Source: an uncultured Collinsella sp. | Lineage (GTDB): Bacteria; Actinomycetota; Coriobacteriia; Coriobacteriales; Coriobacteriaceae | Direction of reading: 5' to 3' | DNA: 13,404 nt | Assembly: GCA_902482615.1 (NCBI GenBank) | Contig: CABTAA010000019.1 | Location: forward strand, 1 to 13,404 | Part shown: in pieces, positions 7,410 through 13,404 of the stretch | How the letters are laid out: the number at the start of each line of letters is the position of its first letter | How positions within the stretch are numbered: the first letter of the stretch is position 1 | Notes under the pieces: generated by a model | Databases searched by the model: none | Seen by the model: the letters and a program-made list of their open reading frames with translations, nothing else | Told to the model about the DNA's origin: nothing | Position numbers and translations under genes: made by a program

Positions 7410-7484
7410 TCGTGGACGGCGCGGTTCGACGTCCAGGGCCGATGCCGCGCAACAGATACATGGCTTGGTCGTGCCAATCGCTCT

Positions 7485-10400
7485 CTAGTAGCGCGCCGAG
7501 CGCTGGGCGTTGCCCGGGTTGTAGCCCGCCCAGGCGGCGATGACGTCCGACTCAACGACGCTCGTTGCAATGTTGATAAAGCTGCCGGCACGGGGCAGGT
7601 CGGTATGGAAGTCTTCGAGCAGGTTGGGCTGGAACCTAAAGTCCTCAAAGTTGACGGTGTTGGGGTTGTAGAGCTGACAAGTACCATCCTCGGTAGAGAT
7701 CGGGCCAACCATGTAAACGGCCTTGTGCTCTACGACCTCGGTATCGTCGACGTCGATCACCTCTCCGCGATCGTGCGCGGCAGCGGCGTGCTCCATGAGC
7801 TCGAGGAATCGGTCGGCTTCGGCGCTGCAGAGTACGCAGCGCGAGAAGAGCACCGTAAGGGCATAACCTGTTTTACGACCCAGTTTTTCTCGCAGCTCGT
7901 TAAATCGTTGCGACTGCTCCGGGGTCATGCGCGTCTTGGACGGCGCGGTCTGCTTGAGTCCGCACGTCTTAAGGAACATCGCGTTGGCCTTGCGAAGAGC
8001 GCTCATAGCGGCGGAGTCGCTCTTTGCCGTGGAGACGTCGATGCGTCCTCCCTCGGGAATCTGCTTATAGCGGGAGAAGCCCTTCTCGCCCTCGACGGGC
8101 ATCCAGTATGTAATGACGTCATTTTCCACTACGCTAAAGCGGCACGTAAAGGGCGCGCCGATTGCCGGCGCCTCGCCGTAGAACTTTACGTGTACGGCTT
8201 GGTCGGTGTCCGCCATCCACATCATAAAGCGCTGGCTATTGTCGCCGTCATGGCTCCGGAGCTTTGCAATAAGGTAGCAAACCGAGTCGCAACGGCTTTC
8301 GAGTGCGGCGCCTCTTCCGGTGGCAATGGCGCTTATGCCTTGGGCCTTGAGCTCGATGTCGCGGTGCAGCGCGTTGAGCTCTTCGGATGTCAACAGGTCT
8401 TGGCCGAGAAGCCCCGCGACAAGCGCGCCGACTTCTATGTCGGTAGTAAGGGCGGCGTCGATAACCTTGCGGTGCGCCTGGTGGCTTGCATAAGCCGGCA
8501 AAGGTTTGCGGCCTGTGGCAAATCCAAATGGGTCTCGGATCTGATCGCCGCCGCGATAGAGCGGCTCCAAAAAGAACATGTTCATGTCATTTTGCTTGCC
8601 CCGCTTTTGACCGTAGGCATCGAGGGAGTTCCAGACATGCTTCTCTGCAATGGGGTTCATCCACAGGCTGATTTTTGATTTTTCTGCCGAGGAGGTCGAG
8701 GTGCTCTTTTTGGAGCTTGCGGCGGGACGAGAAGCCGGTTTCTGATATCCAGCGGGGAGAACTTGCTCAAGATCGAATTTTTTAAGCAGCCTAACGTAGA
8801 CTCCGACCGATGCTTCTTCTGCCATTTCCGCCATGACCGACTGCGAAGGGTCATCGACAAAGGAAATGCGCGTTTTGCCATCATCGGAGACTGCCTGGCA
8901 ATAGCCGCATCGAAGTGCAACGTAGCCTTCGTTGTCGCTGCCGCGGTCAAAGTACATCTGCTCTTTGCACCCGAGTGTGCCGGGGATGAATGCGGTCGGG
9001 TTTGCCATGTCGGGGATCGTAATGGCAGCGCCGGTCGCGCGTTTAAGCTCATCGAAATACTCGACGTACAGCGGAATGTTGTAGTGCTGGACCAACGTCT
9101 CGAGAACGATGGCGTTGGGCACGGAGTGCGCCACGCGATAGCGCACGGAGTTATAGCCCCATTCGACATCGGTTGCATCATCGGGGATTCCGTGGCCTGC
9201 CATGGTGGACAGGACTTCATCGGGTGAGTCAAACGTACCGTCGGGTGTGCCACAAATCGCCTGGAGCGAGAACCCGCCAAAGCACTTGTCGAGATCATCG
9301 CGGATATACTCGCAGCAGTCATGATTGGGAAAGACGATGCGAAACGTCATCGCGCCCATGGCCTGGGACATGTAGACGTTGCCCGACGCTTGGGCATCGG
9401 ACTCTGCCTGGGGCTTGTCATCCTCGTCTTCGTCGTCATCGTCCGATGGATCTGCAAACGAGCTGTAGTTTGCATTGATCAGGTCGAGATACATGGAGAC
9501 GGTCCCGCGGGTTGCCAGCTTTTGCATGATGGGATTGAACGTGTCCGCAAACGAGACCTCGCGGTCCTGGGGCACGCCATTTTGGGTCACGGAAAGCGTG
9601 ACGGTCGCCACGCCGCAACGAACCGCCGTGGCATCTCGGTACTGGCTGTTGTCGGGGAAGAACGTCCACTGGCTTTTAGTGAGGCTTGCGGCAAACGAGA
9701 CGTCGTCGTCATCGAGATCGGCTAGCCATGCTCCGGCCTTGTAGCCGTCGGTCACTACGTACTCGTAATAAACGGGCGCCCCGAGCAGGCCGGCGAGCGC
9801 CTTTGCAGCTCGCAGCAGCGGGATGCCGTCGTATTCGTATTGAAGCGAGTTGTAGCCCCACATCTCGTTGAATGTCCGTCCGCCTAGGGCGCCACAGATA
9901 TGGATGCACATGGCGGCGTTTTGCGGCTGGCTCAAATCACCAAGGTCGGAGATTGCGGGTATCAGCGTGGCGAGCGAAAAGCCGCCAAGTTCCTGTTCTA
10001 GGGTCTCCTTTACCTGCATGCAAGCATTGTGGCCGGGAAAGACGATGCGGTTGATGACCCTTTGGGGCTGGATCTGACCGCCTGTCTCTTCGATTAGATG
10101 GCTAAAGAGCACGTCGACGTCCGATGCGTTCATGGTGGCGGTTGCGACCTTCTGCGTCTTGGTCGACTTCTTTTTGCGTTTGCTTGCTGCAGAAGACGAT
10201 TTTTTGCGCGAGGGCGCCGGCTGGGGCTCCTCTTGGGCGCCAAACTGGTCCTTGAGAAAGTCGAAGTACAGGGACACGTTTCCGCGCTGCGCATACGAAC
10301 GCATGATGGGGTCGGTGGTGTCCTCAAAGTACTTTTGGCTTCCGTCGGGCATGGACATGGTCCCCATGCCGCAGCGGAACAGGGTGTCGGTGGCGCCGTC

Positions 10401-10874
10401 GAACCCCTCCGGGAAATACACCCAGCAGCTCTTGTCGACCACGTTTGCAAATGAGACGCTATCGCCCTGCGCATCGGCGATCACGGCGCCGGCGGCGATC
10501 TCATCGGCATCGGTGTACTCGTAGTAGACGGGAACGCCGATCATCTTGGAGATAGTCTTGGCAACCTCCAGCGAGGGGATGCCGTTGTATTCGTACTGGA
10601 GCGAGTTGTAGCCCCAGACGACGTTGGTGACCTCTTCACCGTCGGACCCGCAGGTTTCCAGAGCGGCATTGGTGGCGTCGGTCGGATCCATGTGCTGGAA
10701 GTCCTCGTAATCGGGGATCACGGCAGCAAAGCAGAACTCGCCATAGTCTCGCTCCAGGGCAGCTTTGGCCTGCATGCAGATATCGTGGTTGGGAAACACG
10801 ATGCGATTGACAATCTGGTTGATCGAGATCCCGCGGTCGGTATCTTGAAGTAGATGCTCAAAAATCTCGTCCAT
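7485..10874 (-). CDS. Large unrecognised protein with three copies of a ~210-aa domain
   Basis: 1129 aa from ATG 10874, which has GAAGGA just upstream. The frame stays open to 11108, but that extension would cover two operator palindromes and a predicted promoter, so I reject it. Three homologous domains lie at about 1-213, 251-474 and 503-710. Each starts with an RIVFP motif (24, 276, 512: RIVFPNHD, RIVFPGHN, RIVFPNHD), then WGYNS (87, 339, 572) with Q/R-Y following, then a P-x-Y-x-EY strand (PVYYEY twice, PLYVEY once), and an RCG motif near the end. A Lys/Ser/Ala linker joins copies 1 and 2, an Asp/Glu run joins 2 and 3, and a Ser/Lys linker precedes a different C-terminal region (about 736-1129). 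There is no TM segment or signal peptide. Copies 1 and 2 are closest; copy 3 lacks the N-terminal helix. I know no family with these motifs. Confidence 0.87.
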   Translation of the reverse strand: MDEIFEHLLQDTDRGISINQIVNRIVFPNHDICMQAKAALERDYGEFCFAAVIPDYEDFQHMDPTDATNAALETCGSDGEEVTNVVWGYNSLQYEYNGIPSLEVAKTISKMIGVPVYYEYTDADEIAAGAVIADAQGDSVSFANVVDKSCWVYFPEGFDGATDTLFRCGMGTMSMPDGSQKYFEDTTDPIMRSYAQRGNVSLYFDFLKDQFGAQEEPQPAPSRKKSSSAASKRKKKSTKTQKVATATMNASDVDVLFSHLIEETGGQIQPQRVINRIVFPGHNACMQVKETLEQELGGFSLATLIPAISDLGDLSQPQNAAMCIHICGALGGRTFNEMWGYNSLQYEYDGIPLLRAAKALAGLLGAPVYYEYVVTDGYKAGAWLADLDDDDVSFAASLTKSQWTFFPDNSQYRDATAVRCGVATVTLSVTQNGVPQDREVSFADTFNPIMQKLATRGTVSMYLDLINANYSSFADPSDDDDEDEDDKPQAESDAQASGNVYMSQAMGAMTFRIVFPNHDCCEYIRDDLDKCFGGFSLQAICGTPDGTFDSPDEVLSTMAGHGIPDDATDVEWGYNSVRYRVAHSVPNAIVLETLVQHYNIPLYVEYFDELKRATGAAITIPDMANPTAFIPGTLGCKEQMYFDRGSDNEGYVALRCGYCQAVSDDGKTRISFVDDPSQSVMAEMAEEASVGVYVRLLKKFDLEQVLPAGYQKPASRPAASSKKSTSTSSAEKSKISLWMNPIAEKHVWNSLDAYGQKRGKQNDMNMFFLEPLYRGGDQIRDPFGFATGRKPLPAYASHQAHRKVIDAALTTDIEVGALVAGLLGQDLLTSEELNALHRDIELKAQGISAIATGRGAALESRCDSVCYLIAKLRSHDGDNSQRFMMWMADTDQAVHVKFYGEAPAIGAPFTCRFSVVENDVITYWMPVEGEKGFSRYKQIPEGGRIDVSTAKSDSAAMSALRKANAMFLKTCGLKQTAPSKTRMTPEQSQRFNELREKLGRKTGYALTVLFSRCVLCSAEADRFLELMEHAAAAHDRGEVIDVDDTEVVEHKAVYMVGPISTEDGTCQLYNPNTVNFEDFRFQPNLLEDFHTDLPRAGSFINIATSVVESDVIAAWAGYNPGNAQRSARY

Positions 10875-10944
10875 CGTTCCTTCTTTCGTATGCGGTGGAA
10901 GCCGACGATCCCGGGTTTTAGGGCTCGTGGCTTTGCTAACTCGA

Positions 10945-10980
10945 ACGCTACCGCCCCGATGGGCGAGAACGTTGCGCAAC
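10945..10980 (-). promoter_or_regulatory. Palindrome-linked promoter of the triple-repeat gene
   Basis: GTTGCGCAAC lies at 10971-10980. On the minus strand TAGCGT (10950-10945) follows after exactly 20 nt, the same geometry as at three other sites. The predicted start is near 10938, giving a leader of about 64 nt before ATG 10874. The hexamer is a poorer match to TATAAT than at the other sites, so the call rests on shared spacing. A partial core, TGCGCAA, lies nearby at 10990-10996. Confidence 0.5.
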
Positions 10981-11060
10981 ATCCGCGAGTGCGCAAATTG
11001 CAATGCGGAACGGTCTGTGCTGGGGCGTTTTGAGAGCGGATCCGTCTCGTTCCCGGCAAT

Positions 11061-11096
11061 GTTGCGCAACGTCTGCTCGGTATGGATTTCTACACT
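11061..11096 (+). promoter_or_regulatory. Palindrome-linked promoter of the two-TM gene (divergent)
   Basis: GTTGCGCAAC lies at 11061-11070, then 20 nt, then TACACT at 11091-11096. The predicted start is near 11103, giving a leader of about 38 nt to ATG 11141. It is back-to-back with the promoter of the triple-repeat gene; the two palindromes are 90 bp apart centre to centre. Together they account for the 266-bp gap 10875-11140. Confidence 0.6.
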
Positions 11097-11140
11097 TGAG
11101 TTGTCCAAAAGGGATTCGGTTCTTGAATGAGGGATGAACG

Positions 11141-11686
11141 ATGAGCGGGAACTCCTATTACGATGACGATATGTCTGAAGAGGACTACGAGCGGGTCGTG
11201 GAGCATATGTACGAGCTTGAGTGCGAGCTCGAGGAGCCCCATGACGCTCGTGCTGACCAGTTGATTCGCGAGGAGCTCGAGCAGCTTTCGAGTGCCATGT
11301 TGTTTGAGCCGGTGGTCAAAAACGGTGAGTACCTTGGTGAGCGCGACCATGTGCCCGGGTATTGGACGGATCGTCGTGATTTGGAGTCCGAGTCTTCAGG
11401 CGCTTCGAGCGATGTCGACGAGGTGGAAAAGGATGAGCCGTTTGATTTAATAGGCTATCAGGGTTCTTCTTCGGGTGGCTCGGTACTCGACATGTTTACT
11501 CCCATTTTAAGGAGTCGCGTGTTCTGGATCTTCATTGCGTTTCTGGTGTTTATCGGCATGCTCGACATGTTCTACGACAGTTTTATTGTTCCTTCGGGCT
11601 TCGCTATTAGCCGCATCAATTTCCAGGGATTGGTGCTGCTGGCGATTGTCGTTGCATGCATTGCCCTGAGGCGTCGTCGTCGCTAG
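11141..11686 (+). CDS. Small acidic protein with two C-terminal TM helices
   Basis: 181 aa. The N-terminal 115 residues are strongly acidic and probably cytosolic (YYDDDMSEEDYERVVEHMYE and ELECELEEPHD at the start, Ser/Asp/Glu-rich at 80-100). Two hydrophobic helices follow at about 127-145 (VFWIFIAFLVFIGMLDMFY) and 161-176 (FQGLVLLAIVVACIAL), closed by a run of Arg that marks a cytosolic C-terminus. The two helices are joined by a short outside loop. ATG 11141 follows GAGGG with 7-nt spacing; another ATG at 11134 is out of frame. I do not recognise the family. The gene is divergent from the triple-repeat gene, shares its palindrome-linked promoter type, and is 96 bp before the acetyltransferase gene. 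A helper or membrane partner for the cluster is possible but unsupported. Confidence 0.85.
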   Translation: MSGNSYYDDDMSEEDYERVVEHMYELECELEEPHDARADQLIREELEQLSSAMLFEPVVKNGEYLGERDHVPGYWTDRRDLESESSGASSDVDEVEKDEPFDLIGYQGSSSGGSVLDMFTPILRSRVFWIFIAFLVFIGMLDMFYDSFIVPSGFAISRINFQGLVLLAIVVACIALRRRRR

Positions 11687-11710
11687 CGACGGTATTGGCG
11701 CAACGGCCGA

Positions 11711-11747
11711 TGTTGCGCAACAGAGTGTTGGGACGGCGCCGTATGCT
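11711..11747 (+). promoter_or_regulatory. Palindrome-linked promoter of the GNAT gene
   Basis: TGTTGCGCAACA, the perfect 12-bp form, lies at 11711-11722. Exactly 20 nt after its 10-bp core comes TATGCT (11742-11747), giving a start near 11754 and a leader of about 29 nt. A half-site (GCGCAAC, 11698-11704) lies just upstream. This indicates that the acetyltransferase gene has its own promoter rather than depending only on read-through. Confidence 0.6.
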
Positions 11748-11782
11748 TGGGTTGTCCTGAAAGCGAGAGAAAGGACAGGACA

Positions 11783-12331
11783 ATGGCTGAAGTTGAAGTA
11801 AGGGCTTTGGGTCCCGACGACGTCGACGATATGGTCGATCTGGACGAGCAGTCGGGCTACGAGGTCTATGACGCGTGGGCGGACTATGTTGAGGACGAGG
11901 ACGAGGAGAACTGTTACCTCTGGGGCGTCTTTGCCGATGATGAGCTGGTCGGTTTTTGCGTAACGGGCGGTGCGGATGACCCCGACCTGCCGGATGCCGT
12001 TACGGAGCACCCGCTCAACGAGTACACGTCGACGTTTTTGAGCCATGTGTATGTTGACCCCGACTACCGCGGTAACGGCTATGGCACGCGCCTGGTGCAC
12101 GACGCCCTGTTGGGATACTGGGAGAGCGAGGGCGAACAGCAGCCTACATTCCTGGATCTGAGCGGATATCTCTTTGATGATCCTGATGCGGATCCGATTA
12201 AGCTCGCGCAGCTGCTCATCGACTTCTTTGGCAAGAACGGGTTTGAGCCCATTCCCGACGATGACCACGACATCACCTACACCTGCATGGTCTTGGATCC
12301 CAAGAACTTTAAGGACCCAAACGCAGAGTAG
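11783..12331 (+). CDS. GNAT-family N-acetyltransferase
   Basis: 182 aa. The family moves an acetyl group from acetyl-CoA to an amine; the substrate here is unknown. Motif A is clear at 86-108: the strand FLSHVYVDPDYR leads into the pyrophosphate-binding loop RGNGYG (96-101), which fits Q/R-x-x-G-x-G/A. The preceding strand CYLWGVFADDELVGFCV (44-60) fits the GNAT core, and the N-terminus VEVRALGPDDVDDMVDL is typical of the fold. The protein is very acidic, with an Asp-rich stretch at 130-140. ATG 11783 is chosen because AAAGGACAGGA sits just upstream and an upstream in-frame TTG at 11747 would overlap the -10 element. A terminator follows. Because of its promoter it may belong with the TIR/RyR cluster, but this is inference. 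Confidence 0.9.
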   Translation: MAEVEVRALGPDDVDDMVDLDEQSGYEVYDAWADYVEDEDEENCYLWGVFADDELVGFCVTGGADDPDLPDAVTEHPLNEYTSTFLSHVYVDPDYRGNGYGTRLVHDALLGYWESEGEQQPTFLDLSGYLFDDPDADPIKLAQLLIDFFGKNGFEPIPDDDHDITYTCMVLDPKNFKDPNAE

Positions 12332-12376
12332 AGGCTGCGATCTGTTGGTTCAGCTTCCCTAGTTAGTGTTTGGTGG

Positions 12377-12420
12377 GGCCGGACGTTCCAGTCGTGATGG
12401 CTGGACGTCCGGTCTTTTTT
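12377..12420 (+). terminator. Rho-independent terminator after the GNAT gene
   Basis: The stem pairs 12377-12391 with 12401-12414, with one bulged T in the left arm (CCGGACGTTCCAG against CTGGACGTCCGG) and a 9-nt loop, followed by six T at 12415-12420. It separates the acetyltransferase gene from the repeat array downstream. Confidence 0.85.
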
Positions 12421-12453
12421 GTTGCCTGTCGGGGTTGGTGATCGGCAGGTTTA

Positions 12454-12750
12454 TCTCGATCTGTAACATCTGGCGGGGGATACGGGGTCTAGTTGTTACA
12501 GATTGAGATTGTTCCTCGACCGACAACTCAACTGTCTCAATCTGTAACATCTGGGGCTGGTTTTGCTCCGTAACTGTTACAGATTGAGATGTTGTCTTCA
12601 GACGGATTGGTTTGTCTTGATCTGTAACAGTTACGGGTCGATTTACTTGGTAACTGTTACAGATTGAGACGTTTGTGGGCCGTGTTGACCGTTTGTCTCG
12701 ATCTGTAACACGTAGAGGAAGATTTGCCCTGTAGATGTTACAGATTGAGA
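12454..12750. repeat. Array of eight 15-bp repeats in alternating orientation, one every 40-41 bp
   Basis: The plus-oriented unit TGTTACAGATTGAGA is identical at 12494-12508, 12575-12589, 12655-12669 and 12736-12750. The opposite orientation lies at 12454-12468 and 12696-12710 (TCTCGATCTGTAACA), 12535-12549 (TCTCAATCTGTAACA) and 12615-12629 (TCTTGATCTGTAACA). Order is strictly -,+,-,+,-,+,-,+. Start-to-start steps are 40, 41, 40, 40, 40, 41 and 40 bp, so spacers are 25 or 26 bp; spacer sequences largely differ. No coding potential is evident. It may be a binding array for a dimeric protein, a set of RNA hairpins, or a mosaic element like the BIMEs built from REP repeats. It lies between the GNAT terminator and the next gene, so a regulatory role for that gene is possible. 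Confidence 0.95.
12568..12636. repeat. Longest inverted repeat inside the array (22-bp arms)
   Basis: The two central units are extended: CCGTAAC (12568-12574) precedes one and GTTACGG (12630-12636) follows the other, giving 22-bp arms around a 25-nt loop. Two positions pair only as G-U. The next unit to the right shares the GTAAC extension (12650-12654), so the neighbouring pair 12615-12669 can also form a stem of about 20 bp. The extension creates GTAACTGTTAC, itself a near-perfect 11-bp palindrome. Confidence 0.8.
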
Positions 12751-13023
12751 CAATCGGTCCGGACCCACCTCGTCCGCCTCGTCATCTGTGGTTTACGTGG
12801 GGGCATGCGAAGCACGGGTATACTAACCCGCGGCGAATCTGCTCCATCGCTTAGGGCCGCTGCGTCTGGACGGCGCGTGATAGGGCTGCCAAAGCGATCG
12901 CCAGCGTGCTGAGCAACGTCCTCTCTGTGCGCACCTGTTTTTGTATGTATTAGCGCACTACCAAGCACGCCCGCGCGGCCGCATGCCGCGCTCATGACGC
13001 GTGCAGATAAGGAACAACAACAT
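12751..13023 (+). other. Non-coding leader region before the last gene, with a possible -10 element
   Basis: I see no gene in this 273-bp stretch. TATACT at 12819-12824 is a strong -10 hexamer but has no clear -35 at 17 nt; TTTACG (12792-12797) is 21 nt away. If used, it gives a leader of about 190 nt. The leader contains an inverted repeat, ATCGCTT (12846-12852) with AAGCGAT (12892-12898), and a T-run at 12938-12942. A structured leader is possible but not shown. No tRNA or known riboswitch core was recognised. Confidence 0.35.
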
Positions 13024-13404
13024 ATGCGTAATTCTGTATCCGACGTCACCGACGCCGAGATTCTGGACCGTTTCGGCGATGATCCCCGGATCGTGGCGAC
13101 GCTGGAGAAGGACCCCTGCAAGAACTACGAGGACGCCATGCTGGAGATCTACCGGCGCCTGCGTCCCGGCGAGCCCCCCACGGTGGAGGCCAGCGAGACC
13201 CTGATCCACAACCTGTTCTTCGACCCCCGGCGCTACGACCTGTCCACCGTGGGCCGGTACAAGTTCAACAAGAAGCTGTCCCTGTGGCAGCGCATCCCCG
13301 GCTACAAGCTGGTCTATCCCGTGGCGGACCCCGCCACCGGCGAGATCCTCTTTGACGAGGGCCATGTGCTGACCAAGGCGGACGCCCGCCTGCTGGATAA
13401 CGTC
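13024..13404 (+). CDS. rpoB: ORF whose body is an internal segment of RNA polymerase beta subunit (partial, probably chimeric)
   Basis: ATG 13024 follows AAGGAA (13009-13014, 9-nt spacing). After about nine residues (MRNSVSDVT) the frame becomes clear RpoB: EILDRFGDDPRIVATLEKD, LEIYRRLRPGEPPTVE, LFFDPRRYDL and VGRYKFNKKLSL. In real RpoB this segment is internal, preceded by a few hundred residues, so a start here is abnormal. The YKFNKKLSL form and the following PVADPATGEILFDEG resemble Clostridia-type RpoB more than actinobacterial RpoB, and codon use shifts to CCC/CGG/CTG-rich. The likeliest reading is that a native gene start is joined near 13045-13055 to an rpoB piece from another organism, as in a metagenomic misassembly. 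A truncated rpoB acquired by transfer is the less likely alternative. The frame runs off the window. Confidence 0.6.
   Translation, partial: MRNSVSDVTDAEILDRFGDDPRIVATLEKDPCKNYEDAMLEIYRRLRPGEPPTVEASETLIHNLFFDPRRYDLSTVGRYKFNKKLSLWQRIPGYKLVYPVADPATGEILFDEGHVLTKADARLLDNV

Noticed and set aside
7605..8678. Plus-strand 357-codon open frame opposite the triple-repeat gene
   Set aside because: Antisense shadow of a gene with clear internal repeats; its translation has no family signature.
10875..11108. N-terminal extension of the triple-repeat protein to ATG 11108
   Set aside because: The extra 78 residues would cover two operator palindromes and the predicted promoters, lack the homology seen among the three domains, and ATG 10874 has its own ribosome binding site directly before a domain start.
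12454..12750. CRISPR array, because 15-bp repeats alternate with unique 25-26-bp spacers
   Set aside because: Repeats are too short and flip orientation at every step, spacers carry pairing extensions, and no cas gene is present in the window.
12838..12950. Riboswitch or tRNA in the leader before the last gene
   Set aside because: One short inverted repeat and a T-run only; no cloverleaf, T-loop or conserved aptamer core could be found.

Overview
The window looks like the chromosome of a moderately GC-rich gut actinobacterium, most likely a Collinsella-type Coriobacteriia member. I infer this from codon and GC style, Asp/Glu-rich proteins, and single-TM proteins with LRR-like ectodomains. 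No rRNA or other phylogenetic marker from the main replicon is present to confirm it. The last ~350 bases are an exception: they encode an internal segment of an RNA polymerase beta subunit that looks Firmicutes-like, so that edge is probably an assembly chimera.

Layout. (1) 3-137: the tail of an unidentified, very GC-rich CDS. (2) 159-1064 and 1092-2156 (+): two tandem paralogous membrane-anchored proteins with EF-hand-like loops and degenerate leucine-rich repeats. They end at a perfect 17-bp hairpin (2207-2248) that can terminate transcription from both sides. (3) 10874 down to 2294 (-): four genes read leftward. They are an 1129-aa protein with three copies of an unrecognised ~210-aa domain, a 423-aa protein with an internal duplication, an 805-aa membrane protein (channel-like N-terminus, two TrkA-N/RCK-like Rossmann segments, C-terminal RyR-like domain), and a 407-aa TIR-DUF4357 protein. 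(4) 11141-11686 and 11783-12331 (+): a two-TM acidic protein and a GNAT acetyltransferase, the latter followed by a good terminator. (5) 12332-13023: a ~690-bp non-coding region with a regular array of eight 15-bp repeats in strictly alternating orientation, one every 40-41 bp. (6) 13024-13404: the RpoB-like fragment.

How the genes may work together. The TIR and RyR genes are 25 bp apart and surely co-transcribed. TIR domains of this type commonly cleave NAD and make ADP-ribose-derived signals, and RyR domains have been proposed as sensors of such nucleotides. The pair therefore reads as a signal generator plus a ligand-gated membrane effector, similar in logic to Thoeris but with different parts. 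This is inference from domains.

A 10-bp palindrome, GTTGCGCAAC, occurs four times, each time exactly 20 nt upstream of a TANNNT -10-like hexamer and in the correct orientation for the next gene. It precedes the triple-repeat gene, the 423-aa gene (and so the RyR/TIR genes behind it), the two-TM gene and the GNAT gene. This ties all six genes into one putative regulon and is the strongest structural signal in the window besides the 15-bp array.
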